DNA of 64,000 nucleotides from Siphonodentalium dalli (GCA_032622095.1 CP136067.1:90822707-90886706), one strand, 5' to 3'; positions 52,301 to 61,916 are shown, counted from the stretch's first letter. Notes: generated by a model not told the origin, from the sequence alone. A program made the numbers and translations.

Positions 52301-55300
52301 TGAAGAGCGTTTAGTGCAAAGGTCAAGGTCGTACGAAATTCATACCCAGTCGGGTTAATAGCTAAGGACGAACACTATCAAAAATCATTCTAATCGGTCA
52401 ATCAATTTTTGACCCATAAGAGATCCAAGCTCACTAAAAGTTCAATCTAGTTTAAATGTGGCTATAATCAAACCGCCATTACTCCGCCATTTTTTGACCG
52501 ATTGACCTAGTTGATATTGAATATTAATCGTCTTTGCCATGCGATATCACCCTGTGAGTTTGGTCAAATTAGGACGAACTATTTGTTTGCAACAAAATTA
52601 CTGGCGACGGTCAAGGTCAATGTCGGACAAAAATAGCGGTAAGTGCATAAAACTAACTTTTCGTGGATGTATATGAGAGCAAGTCCGAACTTGATATCTC
52701 AAGCCGTTCTGTGGGAGATGCGCACACAACAGTAATCGACTTGAAGAGCGTTTTGTGCCAAGGTCAAGGTCGTCCAGTCAATAGCCAAGGACGAGAGCTA
52801 TGTACGTACAAAAAAATCAAGGCAATCGGTGGAGTCGTTTTGGATCTATTCGCCTTTTTCAAAGAAATCAGGGCAAGGCCCCCACCTTGCAGGATACCCA
52901 AAAGTCAAAATTTGAATCGGGTGCTGTGACGTCAGTTTTTGGTCGATTGCGCTAAATTTTACGGCGTTGTCTTCCGTTCGGACTAGCGATGCCGCTCTAT
53001 AAATTTGGTCAAATTCAGAAGAAAAACGTTTTTCAAAGAGCGTCCAAGGTCCAAGGTCAAGGTCGGACGAACTCCGCATCCAGTCCAGTCAATAGCCAAG
53101 GACGGTAGCTATGTTAGTACAAAAAATCAAGGCAATCGGTATGGTCGTTTTGGATCTATTCGCCTTTTTCAAAGAAATCAGGACAAGGTTCGCACCTTGC
53201 AGGATACCCAAAAGTCAAAATTTGAATCGGGTGCTGTGACGTCAGTTTTTGGTCGATTGCGCTAATTTTTACGGCGTTGTCTTCCGTTCGGACTAGCGAT
53301 GCCGCTCTATGAATTTGGTCAAATTCAGAAGAAAAACGTTTTTCAAAGAGCGTTAACCGATTCTTCGACCATACCGATCTTTCGAACTGGAAGTGCTATC
53401 CATACCATGTTTCGCGTGTTTGTAGCACTTGATAGGAGGAAACTAATAATGCAAGTCTGAACTCGATACCTCAAGCCGTTCCGGAGGAGATACGTGAACA
53501 ACAGTAATACACATGAAGAGCGTTTAGTGCAAAGGTCAAGGTCGTACGAAATTCATACCCAGTCGGGTTAATAGCTAAGGACGAACACTATCAAAAATCA
53601 TTCTAATCGGTCAATCAATTTTTGACCCATAAGAGATCCAAGCTCACTAAAAGTTCAATCTAGTTTAAATGTGGCTATAATCAAACCGCCATTACTCCGC
53701 CATTTTTTGACCGATTGACCTAGTTGATATTGAATATTAATCGTCTTTGCCATGCGATATCACCCTGTGAGTTTGGTCAAATTAGGACGAACTATTTGTT
53801 TGCAACAAAATTACTGGCGACGGTCAAGGTCAATGTCGGACAAAAATAGCGGTAAGTGCATAAAACTAACTTTTCGTGGATGTATATGAGAGCAAGTCCG
53901 AACTTGATATCTCAAGCCGTTCTGTGGGAGATGCGCACACACCAGTAATCAACTTGAAGAGCGTTTTGTGCCAAGGTCAAGGTCGTCCAGTCAATAGCCA
54001 AGGACGATAGCGATGCCGCCTTATGAATTTGGTCAAATTCAGAAGAAAAAAGTTTTCCAAAGAGCGTTAACCGATTCTTCGTCCAAGGTCAAGGTCGGAC
54101 GAACTCCGCATCCAGTCCAGTCAATAGCCAAAGACGGTAGCTATGTTAGTACAAAAAATAAAGGCAATCGGTATAGTCGTTTTGGATCTATTCGCCTTTT
54201 TCAAAGAAATCAGGGCAAGGTTCGCACCTTGCAGGATACCCAAAAGTCAAAATTTGAATCGGGTGCTGTGACGTCAGTTTTTGGTCGATTGCGCTAATTT
54301 TTACGGCGTTGTCTTCCGTTTGGACTAGCGATGCCGCTCTATGAATTTGGTCAAATTCAGAAGAAAAACGTTTTTCAAAGAGCGTTAACCGATTCTTCGA
54401 CCATACCGATCTTTCGAACTGGAAGTGCTATCCATACCATGTTTCGCGTGTTTGTAGCACTTGATAGGAGGAAACTAATAATGCAAGTCTGAACTCGATA
54501 CCTCAATCCGTTGCGGAGGAGATACGTGAACAACAGTAATACACATGCAGAGCATTTAGTGCAAAGGTCAAGGTCGTACGAAATTCATACCCAGTCGGGT
54601 TAATAGCTAAGGACGAACACTATCAAAAATCATTCTAATCGGTCAATCAATTTTTGACCCATAAGAGATCCAAGCTCACTAAAAGTTCAATCTAGTTTAA
54701 ATGTGGCTATAATCAAACCGCCATTACTCCGCCATTTTTTGACCGATTGACCTAGTTGATATTGAATATTAATCGTCTTTGCCATGCGATATCACCCTGT
54801 GAGTTTGGTCAAATTAGGACGAACTATTTGTTTGCAACAAAATTACTGGCGACGGTCAAGGTCAAGGTCGGACAAAAATAGCGGTAAGTGCATAAAACTA
54901 ACTTTTCGTGGATGTATATGAGAGCAAGTCCGAACTTGATATCTCAAGCCGTTCTGTGGGAGATGCGCACACAACAGTAATCGACTTGAAGAGCGTTTTG
55001 TGCCAAGGTCAAGGTCGTCCAGTCAATAGCCAAGGACGAGAGCTATGTACGTACAAAAAAATCAAGGCAATCGGTGGAGTCGTTTTGGATCTATTCGCCT
55101 TTTTCAAAGAAATCAGGGCAAGGCCCCCACCTTGCAGGATACCCAAAAGTCAAAATTTGAATCGGGTGCTGTGACGTCAGTTTTTTGTCGATTGCGCTAA
55201 TTTTTACGGCGTTGTCTTCCGTTCGGACTAGCGATGCCGCTCTATGAATTTGGTCAAATTCAGAAAAAAAAACGTTTTTCAAAGAGCGTTAACCGATTCT

Positions 55301-56455
55301 TCGACCATACCGATCTTTCGAACTGGAAGTGCTATCCATACCATGTTTCGCGTGTTTGTAGCACTTGATAGGAGGAAACTAATAATGCAAGTCTGAACTC
55401 GATACCTCAAGCCGTTCCGGAGGAGATACGTGAACAACAGTAATACACATGAAGAGCGTTTAGTGCAAAGGTCAAGGTCGTACGAAATTCATACCCAGTC
55501 GGGTTAATAACTAAGGACGAACACTATCAAAAATCATTCTAATCGGTCAATCAATTTTTGACCCATACGAGATCCAAGCTCACTAAAAGTTCAATCTAGT
55601 TTAAATGTGGCTATAATCAAACCGCCATTACTCCGCCATTTTTTGACCGATTTACCTAGTTGATATTGAATATTAATCGTCTTTGCCATGCGATATCACC
55701 CTGTGAGTTTGGTCAAATTAGGACGAACTATTTGTTTGCAACAAAATTACTGGCGACGGTCAAGGTCAAGGTCAGACAAAAATAGCGGTAAGTGCATAAA
55801 ACTAACTTTTCGTGGATGTATATGAGAGCAAGTCCAAACTTGATATCTCAAGCCGTTCTGGGGGAGATGCGCACACAACAGTAATCAACTTGAAGAGCGT
55901 TTTGTGCCAAGGTCAAGGTCGTCCAGTCAATAGCCAAGGACGAGAGCTATGTACGTACAAAAAATCAAGGCAATCGGTGGAGTCGTTTTGGATCTATTCG
56001 CCTTTTTCAAAGAAATCAGGGCAAGGTTCGCACCTTGCAGGATACCCAAAAGTCAAAATTTGAATCGGGTGCTGTGACGTCAGTTTTTGGTCGATTTCGC
56101 TAAATTTTACGGCGCTGTCTTCAGTTCGGACTAGCGTTGCCGCACTATGAATTTGGTCAAATTCAGAAGAAAAAAGTTTTTCAAAAAGCGTTAACCGATT
56201 CTTCGTCCAAGGTCAAGGTCGGACGAACTCCGCACCCAGTCCAGTCAATAGCCAAGGACGGGAGCTATGTTAGTACAAAAAATCAAGGCAATCGATAGAG
56301 TCGTTTTGGATCTATTCGCCTTTTTCAAAGAAATCAGGGCAAGGTTTGCACCTTGCAGGATACCCAAAAGTCAAAATTTGAATCGGGTGCTGTGATGTCA
56401 GTTTTTTGGTCGATTGCGCTAATGTTTACGGTGCTGTCTTCAGTTTGGACTAGCG
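49343..56455. repeat. Right-hand flank of array with internally deleted modules
   Basis: Module starts are 49343 C, 50120 A, 50438 B (714 bp, tail lost), 51152 A, 51470 C (616 bp, tail lost), 52086 B, 52989 A (310 bp), 53299 B (714 bp, tail lost), 54013 A, 54331 B, 55234 B, 56137 A. The two 714-bp B modules end at the same junction, CCAAGGACGATAGCGATGCC. B modules from 52086 to 55234 share ACTATTTGTTTGCAAC. Two B modules are adjacent at 54331/55234, the only B-B junction seen. Confidence 0.85.
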
Positions 56456-57553
56456 ATGCCGCCCTATGAATTTGGTCAAATTCAGAAGAAAAATGTCTTT
56501 CAAAGAGCGTTAACCGATTATTCGACCAATACCGATCTTTCGAACCGGAAGTTCTATCCATACCATTTTTCGCGTGTTTGTAGCACATGATGAGAGGAAA
56601 CTAATAATGCAAGTCCGAACTCGATATCTCAAGCCGATCCGGAGGAGATACGGTCACAACAGTAATAAACATGAAGAGCGTTTAGTGCAAAGATCAAGGT
56701 CGTACAAAATTCACACCCAGTCGGTTTTATAGCTAAGGACGAACGTTATATATGTACCAAAAATCATTCTAATCGGTCAATCAATTTTTGACCCATAAGA
56801 GATCCAAGCTCAATACAAGTTCAATCTAGTTTAAATGTGGCTAAAATCAAACCGCCATTGCTCCGCCATATTTTGACCGATTGACCTAGTTTATATTGCA
56901 TCTTAATCGTCTTTGCCATGCGATACCACCCTGCGAGTTTGGTCAAATTAGAACGAGCTATTTTTTGCAACAAAATTACTGGCGACGTTGAAGGTCATGG
57001 TCAAGGTCGGACAAAAATAGCGGTAAGTGCATAAAACTAACTTTTCGTGGATGTATATGAGTAGGAAATATCAAATCAATCGACCTGGCGGTTTCTGAGA
57101 TATAAGGTCTTTTATAATAATAATAACTAGAATGAAATTGAAATTGCACTGCAATTTCGATACTTCAATGTTTACCAAGGTGAACCATTTGTGTGCGTGT
57201 AGCGCATGAGAAGACGAAGCTAATAGAGCAAGTCCGAACTCGATATCTTAAGCCGTTCTGGAGGAGATGCGCACACAACAGTAACAACATGAAGAGCGTT
57301 TTGTGCCAAGGTCAAGGTCGGACGAATTCCGCACCCAGTCCAGTCAATAGCCAAGGACGGGAGCTATGTACGTACGTAAAATCAAGGCAATCGGTAAAGT
57401 CGTTTTGGATCTATTCGCCTTTTTCAAAGAAATCAGGGCAAGGCCTTCACCTTGCAGGATACCCAAAAGTCAAAATTTGAATCGGATGCTGTGACGTCAG
57501 TTTTTGGTCGATTGCGCTAATTTTTACGGCGTTGTCTTCCGTTCGGACTAGCG
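56456..57553. repeat. Module D: full-length ancestral-like unit (1098 bp)
   Basis: D contains the long middle region typical of B (AAAAATCATTCTAATCGGTC to TTTGACCGATTGACCTAG) followed by the (TAA)n and GTAGCGCATGAG segment typical of C. B can be derived from it mainly by deleting about 57062-57225, and C by deleting 56706-57012, which lies between TCAAGGTCGTAC and TCAAGGTCGGAC. It is more divergent from the core than other modules (extra TATATATGTACC, GAACGAGCTA). It sits near the array edge, where old forms tend to persist. Confidence 0.8.
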
Positions 57554-58568
57554 ATGCCGCTCTATGAATTTGGTCAAATTCAGTAGAAAAAGGTTTTTCA
57601 AAGAGCGTTAACCGATTCTTCGTCCAAGGTCAAGGTCGGACGAACTCCGCACCCAGTCCACTCAATAGCCAAGGACGGGAGCTATGTTGGTGCAAAAAAT
57701 CCAGGCAATCGGTAAAGTCGTTTTGGATCTATTCGCCTTTTTCAAAGAAATCAGGGCAAGGCGCACACCTTGCAGGATACCCAAAAGTCAAAATTTGAAT
57801 CGGGTGCTGTGACGTCAGTTTTTGGTCGATTGCGCTATTATTTACGGCGTTGTCTTCAGTTCGGACTAGCGATGCCGCCTTATGAATTTGGTCAAATTCA
57901 GAAGAAAAAAGTTTTTCAAAGAGCGTTTACCGATTCTTCGTCCAAGGTCAAGGTCGGACGAACTCCGCACCCAGTCCAGTCAATAGCCAAAGACGGGAGC
58001 TATGTTAGTACAAAAAATCAAGGCAATCGGTAGAGTCGTTTTGGATCTATTCGCCTTTTGCACCTTGCAGGATACCCAAAAGTCAAAACTTGAATCGGGT
58101 GCTGTGACGTCAGTTTTTGACCGATTGCGCAAATTGTTACGGCGCTGTCTTCAGTTCGGACTAGCGATGCCGCCCTATGAATTTGGTCAAATTCAGAAGA
58201 AAAACGTTTTTTAAAGAGCGTTCGACCATACCGAACTTTCGAACCGAAAGTGCTATCCATACCATGTTTTCGCGTGTTTGTAGCACATGATGAGAGGAAA
58301 CTAATAATGCAAGTCCGAACTCGATATCTCAAGCCGTTCCGGAGGAGATGCGTACACAACAGTAATACACATGAAGAGCATTTAGTGCAAAGGTCAAGGT
58401 CGTACAAAAATAGCGATAAGTGCATAAAACTAACTTTTCGTGTATGTATATGAGGAGGAAATATCAAATCAATCGACCAGGCGGATTCTGAGATATAAGG
58501 TCTTTTATAATAATAATAATAACTAGAATGAAATTGAAATTGCACTGCAATTTCGATACTTCAATGTT
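57554..58568. repeat. Last satellite modules, cut off by the Polinton
   Basis: 57554 A; 57872 A, 295 bp, with a deletion that removes the left arm of the GCAAGG/CCTTGC hairpin (CGCCTTTTGCACCTTGC at about 58050); and 58167 C, which stops after ATACTTCAATGTT at 58568. In intact C modules the next bases are TAC. Confidence 0.9.
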
Positions 58569-58580
58569 AGTAGTAATGGT

Positions 58581-58854
58581 GGGCACTATGGCCCAGTACC
58601 CCCCAGACATGGGCACTATGGCCCAGTACCCCCCAGACATGGGCACTATGGCCCAGTACCCCCCCAGACATGGGCACTATGGCCCAGTACCCCCCCAGAC
58701 ATGGGCACTATGGCCCATGGGCCATAGTGCCCATGTCTGGGGGGGTACTGGGCCATAGTGCCCATGTCTGGGGGGGTACTGGGCCATAGTGCCCATGTCT
58801 GGGGGGTACTGGGCCATAGTGCCCATGTCTGGGGGGTACTGGGCCATAGTTCCC
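58581..58854. repeat. 274-bp palindrome of about 30-bp iterons near the Polinton end
   Basis: The left arm holds units at 58581-58610, 58611-58640 (30 bp each), 58641-58671, 58672-58702 (31 bp each, one extra C) and a half unit 58703-58717. The right arm is its mirror image: half unit, 31, 31, 30, 30 bp, ending at 58854. Only one mismatch was found (58851). The axis lies between 58717 and 58718, with no spacer. Each unit reads GGGCACTATGGCCCAGTACC, a C-run and AGACAT, so each also contains GGGCACTATGGCCC, itself partly self-complementary. Such a sequence can form a very stable hairpin. Confidence 0.9.
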
Positions 58855-59309
58855 AGCCTGAGGATAGATGTTCCTGTCATTGATGTGACATTTCTGATCG
58901 AAAAAATGAAAATGGACTTAGACATTTTTTTCATTACTAATTTAAAGTTTGTATAATTCTGACCAGAGATGACACATCGACACGAACAGAATCAATTGGT
59001 GGGGATCCTACAGTGAAAACGATTTTGTTGAAATTTATCATTTTATTTTTCAAAAACAAGAACAAGAACAATGAACAATAATATATTATTATACATCAAT
59101 AATATTAACAAAGAACAATAATTTATGTACAAAACAAGGTCTCAGATTTGAAGAAACTTAATTGAACATCCTACAACATCCTACAACATCCTACGCTGAA
59201 TCAATAACAAAAGAGTCTATTTTTGTGGAGTTGTTGACACATTCGTTGTTATCTGGTCGTCGTCTTCTTTGCGTTGTATGTATATCAGCCGTCGATGTCC
59301 TGGTGAAGT
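58855..59309. other. Polinton subterminal non-coding region
   Basis: AT-rich, without a recognised gene. It holds A/C-rich short repeats (CAAGAACAAGAACAATGAAC around 59055), ATAATATATTATTATACATC-like sequence, and three exact tandem copies of AACATCCTAC (59165-59194). The AATAAA candidate for the gene cluster is also here. Confidence 0.6.
59042..59047 (-). terminator. Candidate polyadenylation signal AATAAA for the Polinton gene cluster
   Basis: TTTATT on the plus strand, AATAAA on the minus strand, about 260 bases past the protease stop codon. No other gene separates them. Confidence 0.35.
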
Positions 59310-59783
59310 TTAATTCAACAGCAAATTTGCTTTTCTGTATAATCGACCATAGTGCTTTCCAAACCATCGAACTATTGTTCTGTCATTCTTGAAGAAATCC
59401 CGAGAATTGAATAATCTTTTCATCCTCTTTCCTTTCATCATGTGGTGGAGTGCGAATATACAATATAATCCACACACATTTGTCGCACGATGTTGATATC
59501 GTGTTGTATTCATAGTCCATGCTGATGAGTTCCTTTTTATGAATGGTAACATATATCGTCTCGGTGGTGGTAGTCCAAATGAGTCGAAGTATACAGCTGA
59601 TCTTCCCTTGAATAACATCAAGGTCCAGTGTTCTCCTGGCTGATCCGATGAGTGCGTGTTCACAATATATGCTTGAATATGTTGTGGTTTCTTCTCTGGT
59701 AACAGATCTCTAGCACAAACATATGTGTTAAGTTTACGCAACCAGGAATTGTCTAGAATATATTGAAGTTCAGCTGTCTGCAT
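59310..59783 (-). CDS. Adenovirus-type cysteine protease (Polinton PRO)
   Basis: 157 residues. It is expected to process capsid precursors during virion maturation, as the adenovirus maturation protease does. Visible catalytic elements are His52 in GEHWTLMLF, Asp67 in YFDSFGLPP, Gln97 in RYQ and Cys104 in TNVCGLYC. The Gln-to-Cys spacing of seven matches the adenovirus enzyme (family knowledge). The C-terminal third is basic. The ATG at 59783 overlaps the last 14 bases of the upstream gene in another frame. It is the last gene before the transposon end. The length is somewhat below the roughly 200 residues of adenoviral enzymes, but all catalytic residues are present, so I regard it as intact. 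The precise substrates are unknown. Confidence 0.9.
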   Translation of the reverse strand: MQTAELQYILDNSWLRKLNTYVCARDLLPEKKPQHIQAYIVNTHSSDQPGEHWTLMLFKGRSAVYFDSFGLPPPRRYMLPFIKRNSSAWTMNTTRYQHRATNVCGLYCIFALHHMMKGKRMKRLFNSRDFFKNDRTIVRWFGKHYGRLYRKANLLLN

Positions 59784-60228
59784 CGTTGTAATTCTCTTTG
59801 ACTCGCTGTGACCACATCAGAGTCCACTCTGCATCGATTTTTTTGCGGTTGAGCTCCAAACTGTTTCTCAGATGATCCCACATAAGGTATGCTTCGAACT
59901 TCTCCTTGCAGTGTGGGTTTAACTCCATCAGCTTCGGGAACCATCTTTCCATAACATTGTATATGTCAAGTTTAATCAGTGCTAAGTCGATAAACTGGTT
60001 TGTCCAATCATCAGTTGTAGAGAACAAACACAGAACATGTTCACGTTGACTAGGATGTTCTATTTTACATCCTTCACAGTTTGCTGACACTTCCTTGCGA
60101 ATAATTTCTTGTAGTTCTTCAATCGTAGCGTTGTTGAGTGTGTCCAAGATCAGTTTTAATCTCGGAGCAACGTGTTGTGAACGTCGGTATTCTTCATAGT
60201 AGTTCCATAGCTGTGTTGTGAGCTCCAT
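59770..60228 (-). CDS. Conserved-type Polinton protein of unknown function, Zn-ligand motif
   Basis: 152 residues with no function I recognise. The notable feature is a cluster of possible metal ligands: Cys51, Cys54, His58, His64 and Cys67, within CEGCKIEHPSQREHVLC. The N-terminal 50 residues and the C-terminal half are predicted by eye to be helical, with many charged and leucine positions. Similar C-x2-C-x3-H-P-S-Q-x2-H proteins occur beside capsid genes in invertebrate Polintons, from memory and not from a search. The start follows the capsid gene stop by one base, and the end overlaps the protease start by 14 bases, which argues that it belongs to the same expression unit. A small zinc-binding structural or regulatory protein is a guess. 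Confidence 0.75.
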   Translation of the reverse strand: MELTTQLWNYYEEYRRSQHVAPRLKLILDTLNNATIEELQEIIRKEVSANCEGCKIEHPSQREHVLCLFSTTDDWTNQFIDLALIKLDIYNVMERWFPKLMELNPHCKEKFEAYLMWDHLRNSLELNRKKIDAEWTLMWSQRVKENYNDADS

Positions 60229-60229
60229 C

Positions 60230-61534
60230 CTAATAGTCAGTAAGCACTTCTCTCAAAGCTGTGATCTCTATTTCACTGTCGAATTCAGCATACACCAAAA
60301 CGTTGACGGCTGTAGTGAGAGCTGTCAAGAACTGAAGCTCCAAACGCAGGTTCCCTGTCTTTATAGGATGTAGATGTCCCTCGTCGCTTCCTTGGTCCGG
60401 TGTCAAGTCGAAACCCCACAAACAATAACCATTCATATATTCGTTTAAATTAATGCCAATTGATTTGTTAACACCAACCATTCCTAAAGATTGATACAAA
60501 GATAAATATGATCTGAGACATTGTTTTGTTGCGAAGTTTGGTTCAAATGGACGGTTATGTATTGTATGACCGTCTTGACTAACTTCCAATTTATTCAAAC
60601 TGAAATGTTTGAAGTGGAATGGATTGGTACCCAAATCTCCATTCATATCTTTATTTTCGACCAACGCAATAAAAATTCTCTTTGGTAATTGTCCTTGAAA
60701 TAAGTGGTCTTCAATTTTTGATCTAAGTCCAGTACTAATTGTGAAAGTTTTTATTTCTACTCGTCTGATAGGTATTTTCATTTTTGACTGGACAATTTCT
60801 TGATTTAATTTATTTGAGACCGCTGGAAAGAGACTAACTGTTCTGACATGGAACACTGCTGATTCGAAAACAATTTGTCCATCCTCGCCGCCAATGAGGC
60901 AAAATTTTGATGGTGATCTGTTTAATCTGATACGAATTTCAATTCCATTTGGTAAATATTTTTCTTGAAGAAACAGATCAGTGTGTAAGCGTCCACATAG
61001 TTCAACAATTTTACTACCACCGATCAAACTTTCTCTAGAAGTTAATCCAGCATTAGTACCACCTTTGGTATTCTCTTCAAAATGTTCTGCTGTATCGCCA
61101 TACCACATTTCTAAATTTGCTAATTGATTATCTTTATATTCTGGAGAGTATCCCAACAGATTTTCGAAATATGCTCGGTATGGGTAAGTGTCAGAATTCG
61201 AAGTTATCAATTTGTTGTTCAAGTAAACATCGATACTGCTGAACATGCTATGAAAGAAATTGTTAACAGGTGCTAATTCCGTACCAGCTAGCAAATTAGT
61301 TCCATCTTTTTTTGTAATTTTGAATTTCACATAAAGATAAGATTGGTTAATATCTGTCCACTTTTCGGTTTGAGATGGTATGACAAACTCTATCGGAGCA
61401 GAATTATTCAGCGGTGCAATCGGATGATTTTCGATCCACTGCGATTCTGACATTGTAGCCACCGTTGGTGGAACATGTGTTATATCAAGTTCCGATTTAT
61501 TGCATTCGCATGATCCATTTACCATTTGTGCCAT
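60230..61534 (-). CDS. Candidate double-jelly-roll major capsid protein (F54H12.2-like)
   Basis: 434 residues. It resembles the family often labelled uncharacterized protein F54H12.2-like, which occurs in Polintons and adintoviruses and is regarded as hexon-like major capsid protein (recalled, not searched). Conserved-looking blocks are IEFVIPSQTEKWTDINQSYL (48-67), NNFFHSMFSSIDVYLNNK (91-108) and YPYRAYFENLLGYS (117-130). The sequence is rich in alternating hydrophobic stretches, as expected for beta sandwiches, and its length suits a compact double jelly roll. It would form trimeric capsomers. No stop or frameshift is present. It starts two bases after the pX-like gene and ends one base before the next gene. 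A different capsid role is possible; a structure prediction would decide. Confidence 0.8.
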   Translation of the reverse strand: MAQMVNGSCECNKSELDITHVPPTVATMSESQWIENHPIAPLNNSAPIEFVIPSQTEKWTDINQSYLYVKFKITKKDGTNLLAGTELAPVNNFFHSMFSSIDVYLNNKLITSNSDTYPYRAYFENLLGYSPEYKDNQLANLEMWYGDTAEHFEENTKGGTNAGLTSRESLIGGSKIVELCGRLHTDLFLQEKYLPNGIEIRIRLNRSPSKFCLIGGEDGQIVFESAVFHVRTVSLFPAVSNKLNQEIVQSKMKIPIRRVEIKTFTISTGLRSKIEDHLFQGQLPKRIFIALVENKDMNGDLGTNPFHFKHFSLNKLEVSQDGHTIHNRPFEPNFATKQCLRSYLSLYQSLGMVGVNKSIGINLNEYMNGYCLWGFDLTPDQGSDEGHLHPIKTGNLRLELQFLTALTTAVNVLVYAEFDSEIEITALREVLTDY

Positions 61535-61536
61535 GA

Positions 61537-61911
61537 TTAATCAAAAATATCAAGAGCTCGACTGCTAGGATGTTTTTTCGACTGACTTTTTCGGCGTTTG
61601 ACAGCTGAATGATTCATTTTTGAATTCGCTACTCTTTTTCTAGGTTTTTGTCTCGAGTTCAAAATTTGATATTTAGCTTGTGTGCCAAAAGATTTTAAAG
61701 CTTTTTTACCTTCAGACATCAACGCTTCTTTCGGACTTTTACCTTGATTAATAATTTCATCTGCAACACCAAAAGTGTGTTTTTTCGCAAGTTGTAAAGC
61801 TGTCCGACCAATCGGTTTTAGAAATGGTACAGCAGATCTCATAAGTGATTTGAAAATTGAACCAATACCGTTACCATATTGCCGTGGTACACCTCTATAC
61901 ACGGGAAACAT
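61537..61911 (-). CDS. Small basic pX-like virion core protein
   Basis: 124 residues. The N-terminus MFPVYRGVPRQYGNGIGSIF, followed by a hydrophobic-amphipathic stretch (about 18-45) and a strongly basic C-terminal third (about 88-118, rich in Lys and Arg), is the layout of the small core or membrane-active proteins encoded next to capsid genes in Polintons and adintoviruses, which are compared with adenovirus pX and pVI. It would condense DNA or help membrane passage; this is inferred from composition and position. The start ATG lies five bases after the penton-like stop, and the stop is two bases before the capsid ATG. A protease cleavage site may separate the two halves, but I cannot point to one with confidence. 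Confidence 0.7.
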   Translation of the reverse strand: MFPVYRGVPRQYGNGIGSIFKSLMRSAVPFLKPIGRTALQLAKKHTFGVADEIINQGKSPKEALMSEGKKALKSFGTQAKYQILNSRQKPRKRVANSKMNHSAVKRRKSQSKKHPSSRALDIFD

Positions 61912-61916
61912 TGTTT

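Larger units (their letters stand above)
12048..58568. repeat. 46.5-kb complex satellite array of A, B and C modules
   Basis: The array is a head-to-tail string of modules that all begin GATGCCGCYCTATGAATTTG (occasionally CCTTATG) and end in a shared A-like tail (GTGCTGTGACGTCAG, then GGTCGATTGCGCTA, then CGTTGTCTTCMGTTYGGACT). By module starts I count about 79 modules. A is 317-318 bp, B is 903-904 bp and C is 776-777 bp; B and C each replace the first part of A with longer related sequence. Copies are nearly identical in the core and more divergent at both edges, as expected when unequal exchange homogenises the middle of an array. Monomer-like stretches inside B can be aligned by eye to A (for example ATACCCAGTCGGGTTAATAGC with CACCCAGTCCAGTCAATAGC), so the whole array probably grew from one monomer of about 300 bp. 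Confidence 0.95.

Noticed and set aside
12228-58214. Dozens of 60-130-codon open frames inside the satellite, on both strands
   Set aside because: They recur only because the modules recur, many depend on GTG or TTG starts, they occur in overlapping frames on both strands, and none shows a domain. Treated as repeat, not genes.
12048-58568. CRISPR-like array or prokaryotic origin
   Set aside because: The repeats are hundreds of bases long with no unique spacers, and the neighbouring LINE and Polinton genes are eukaryotic.
12048-58568. Ribosomal DNA or telomeric array
   Set aside because: No conserved rRNA segments and no telomere-type hexamer repeats were seen; module structure does not match an rDNA unit.
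58528-58934. Open frames with a repeated GTMAQYPPDM peptide on both strands
   Set aside because: The same peptide appears on both strands because the DNA is a palindrome of iterons; no start context or neighbour supports a gene.
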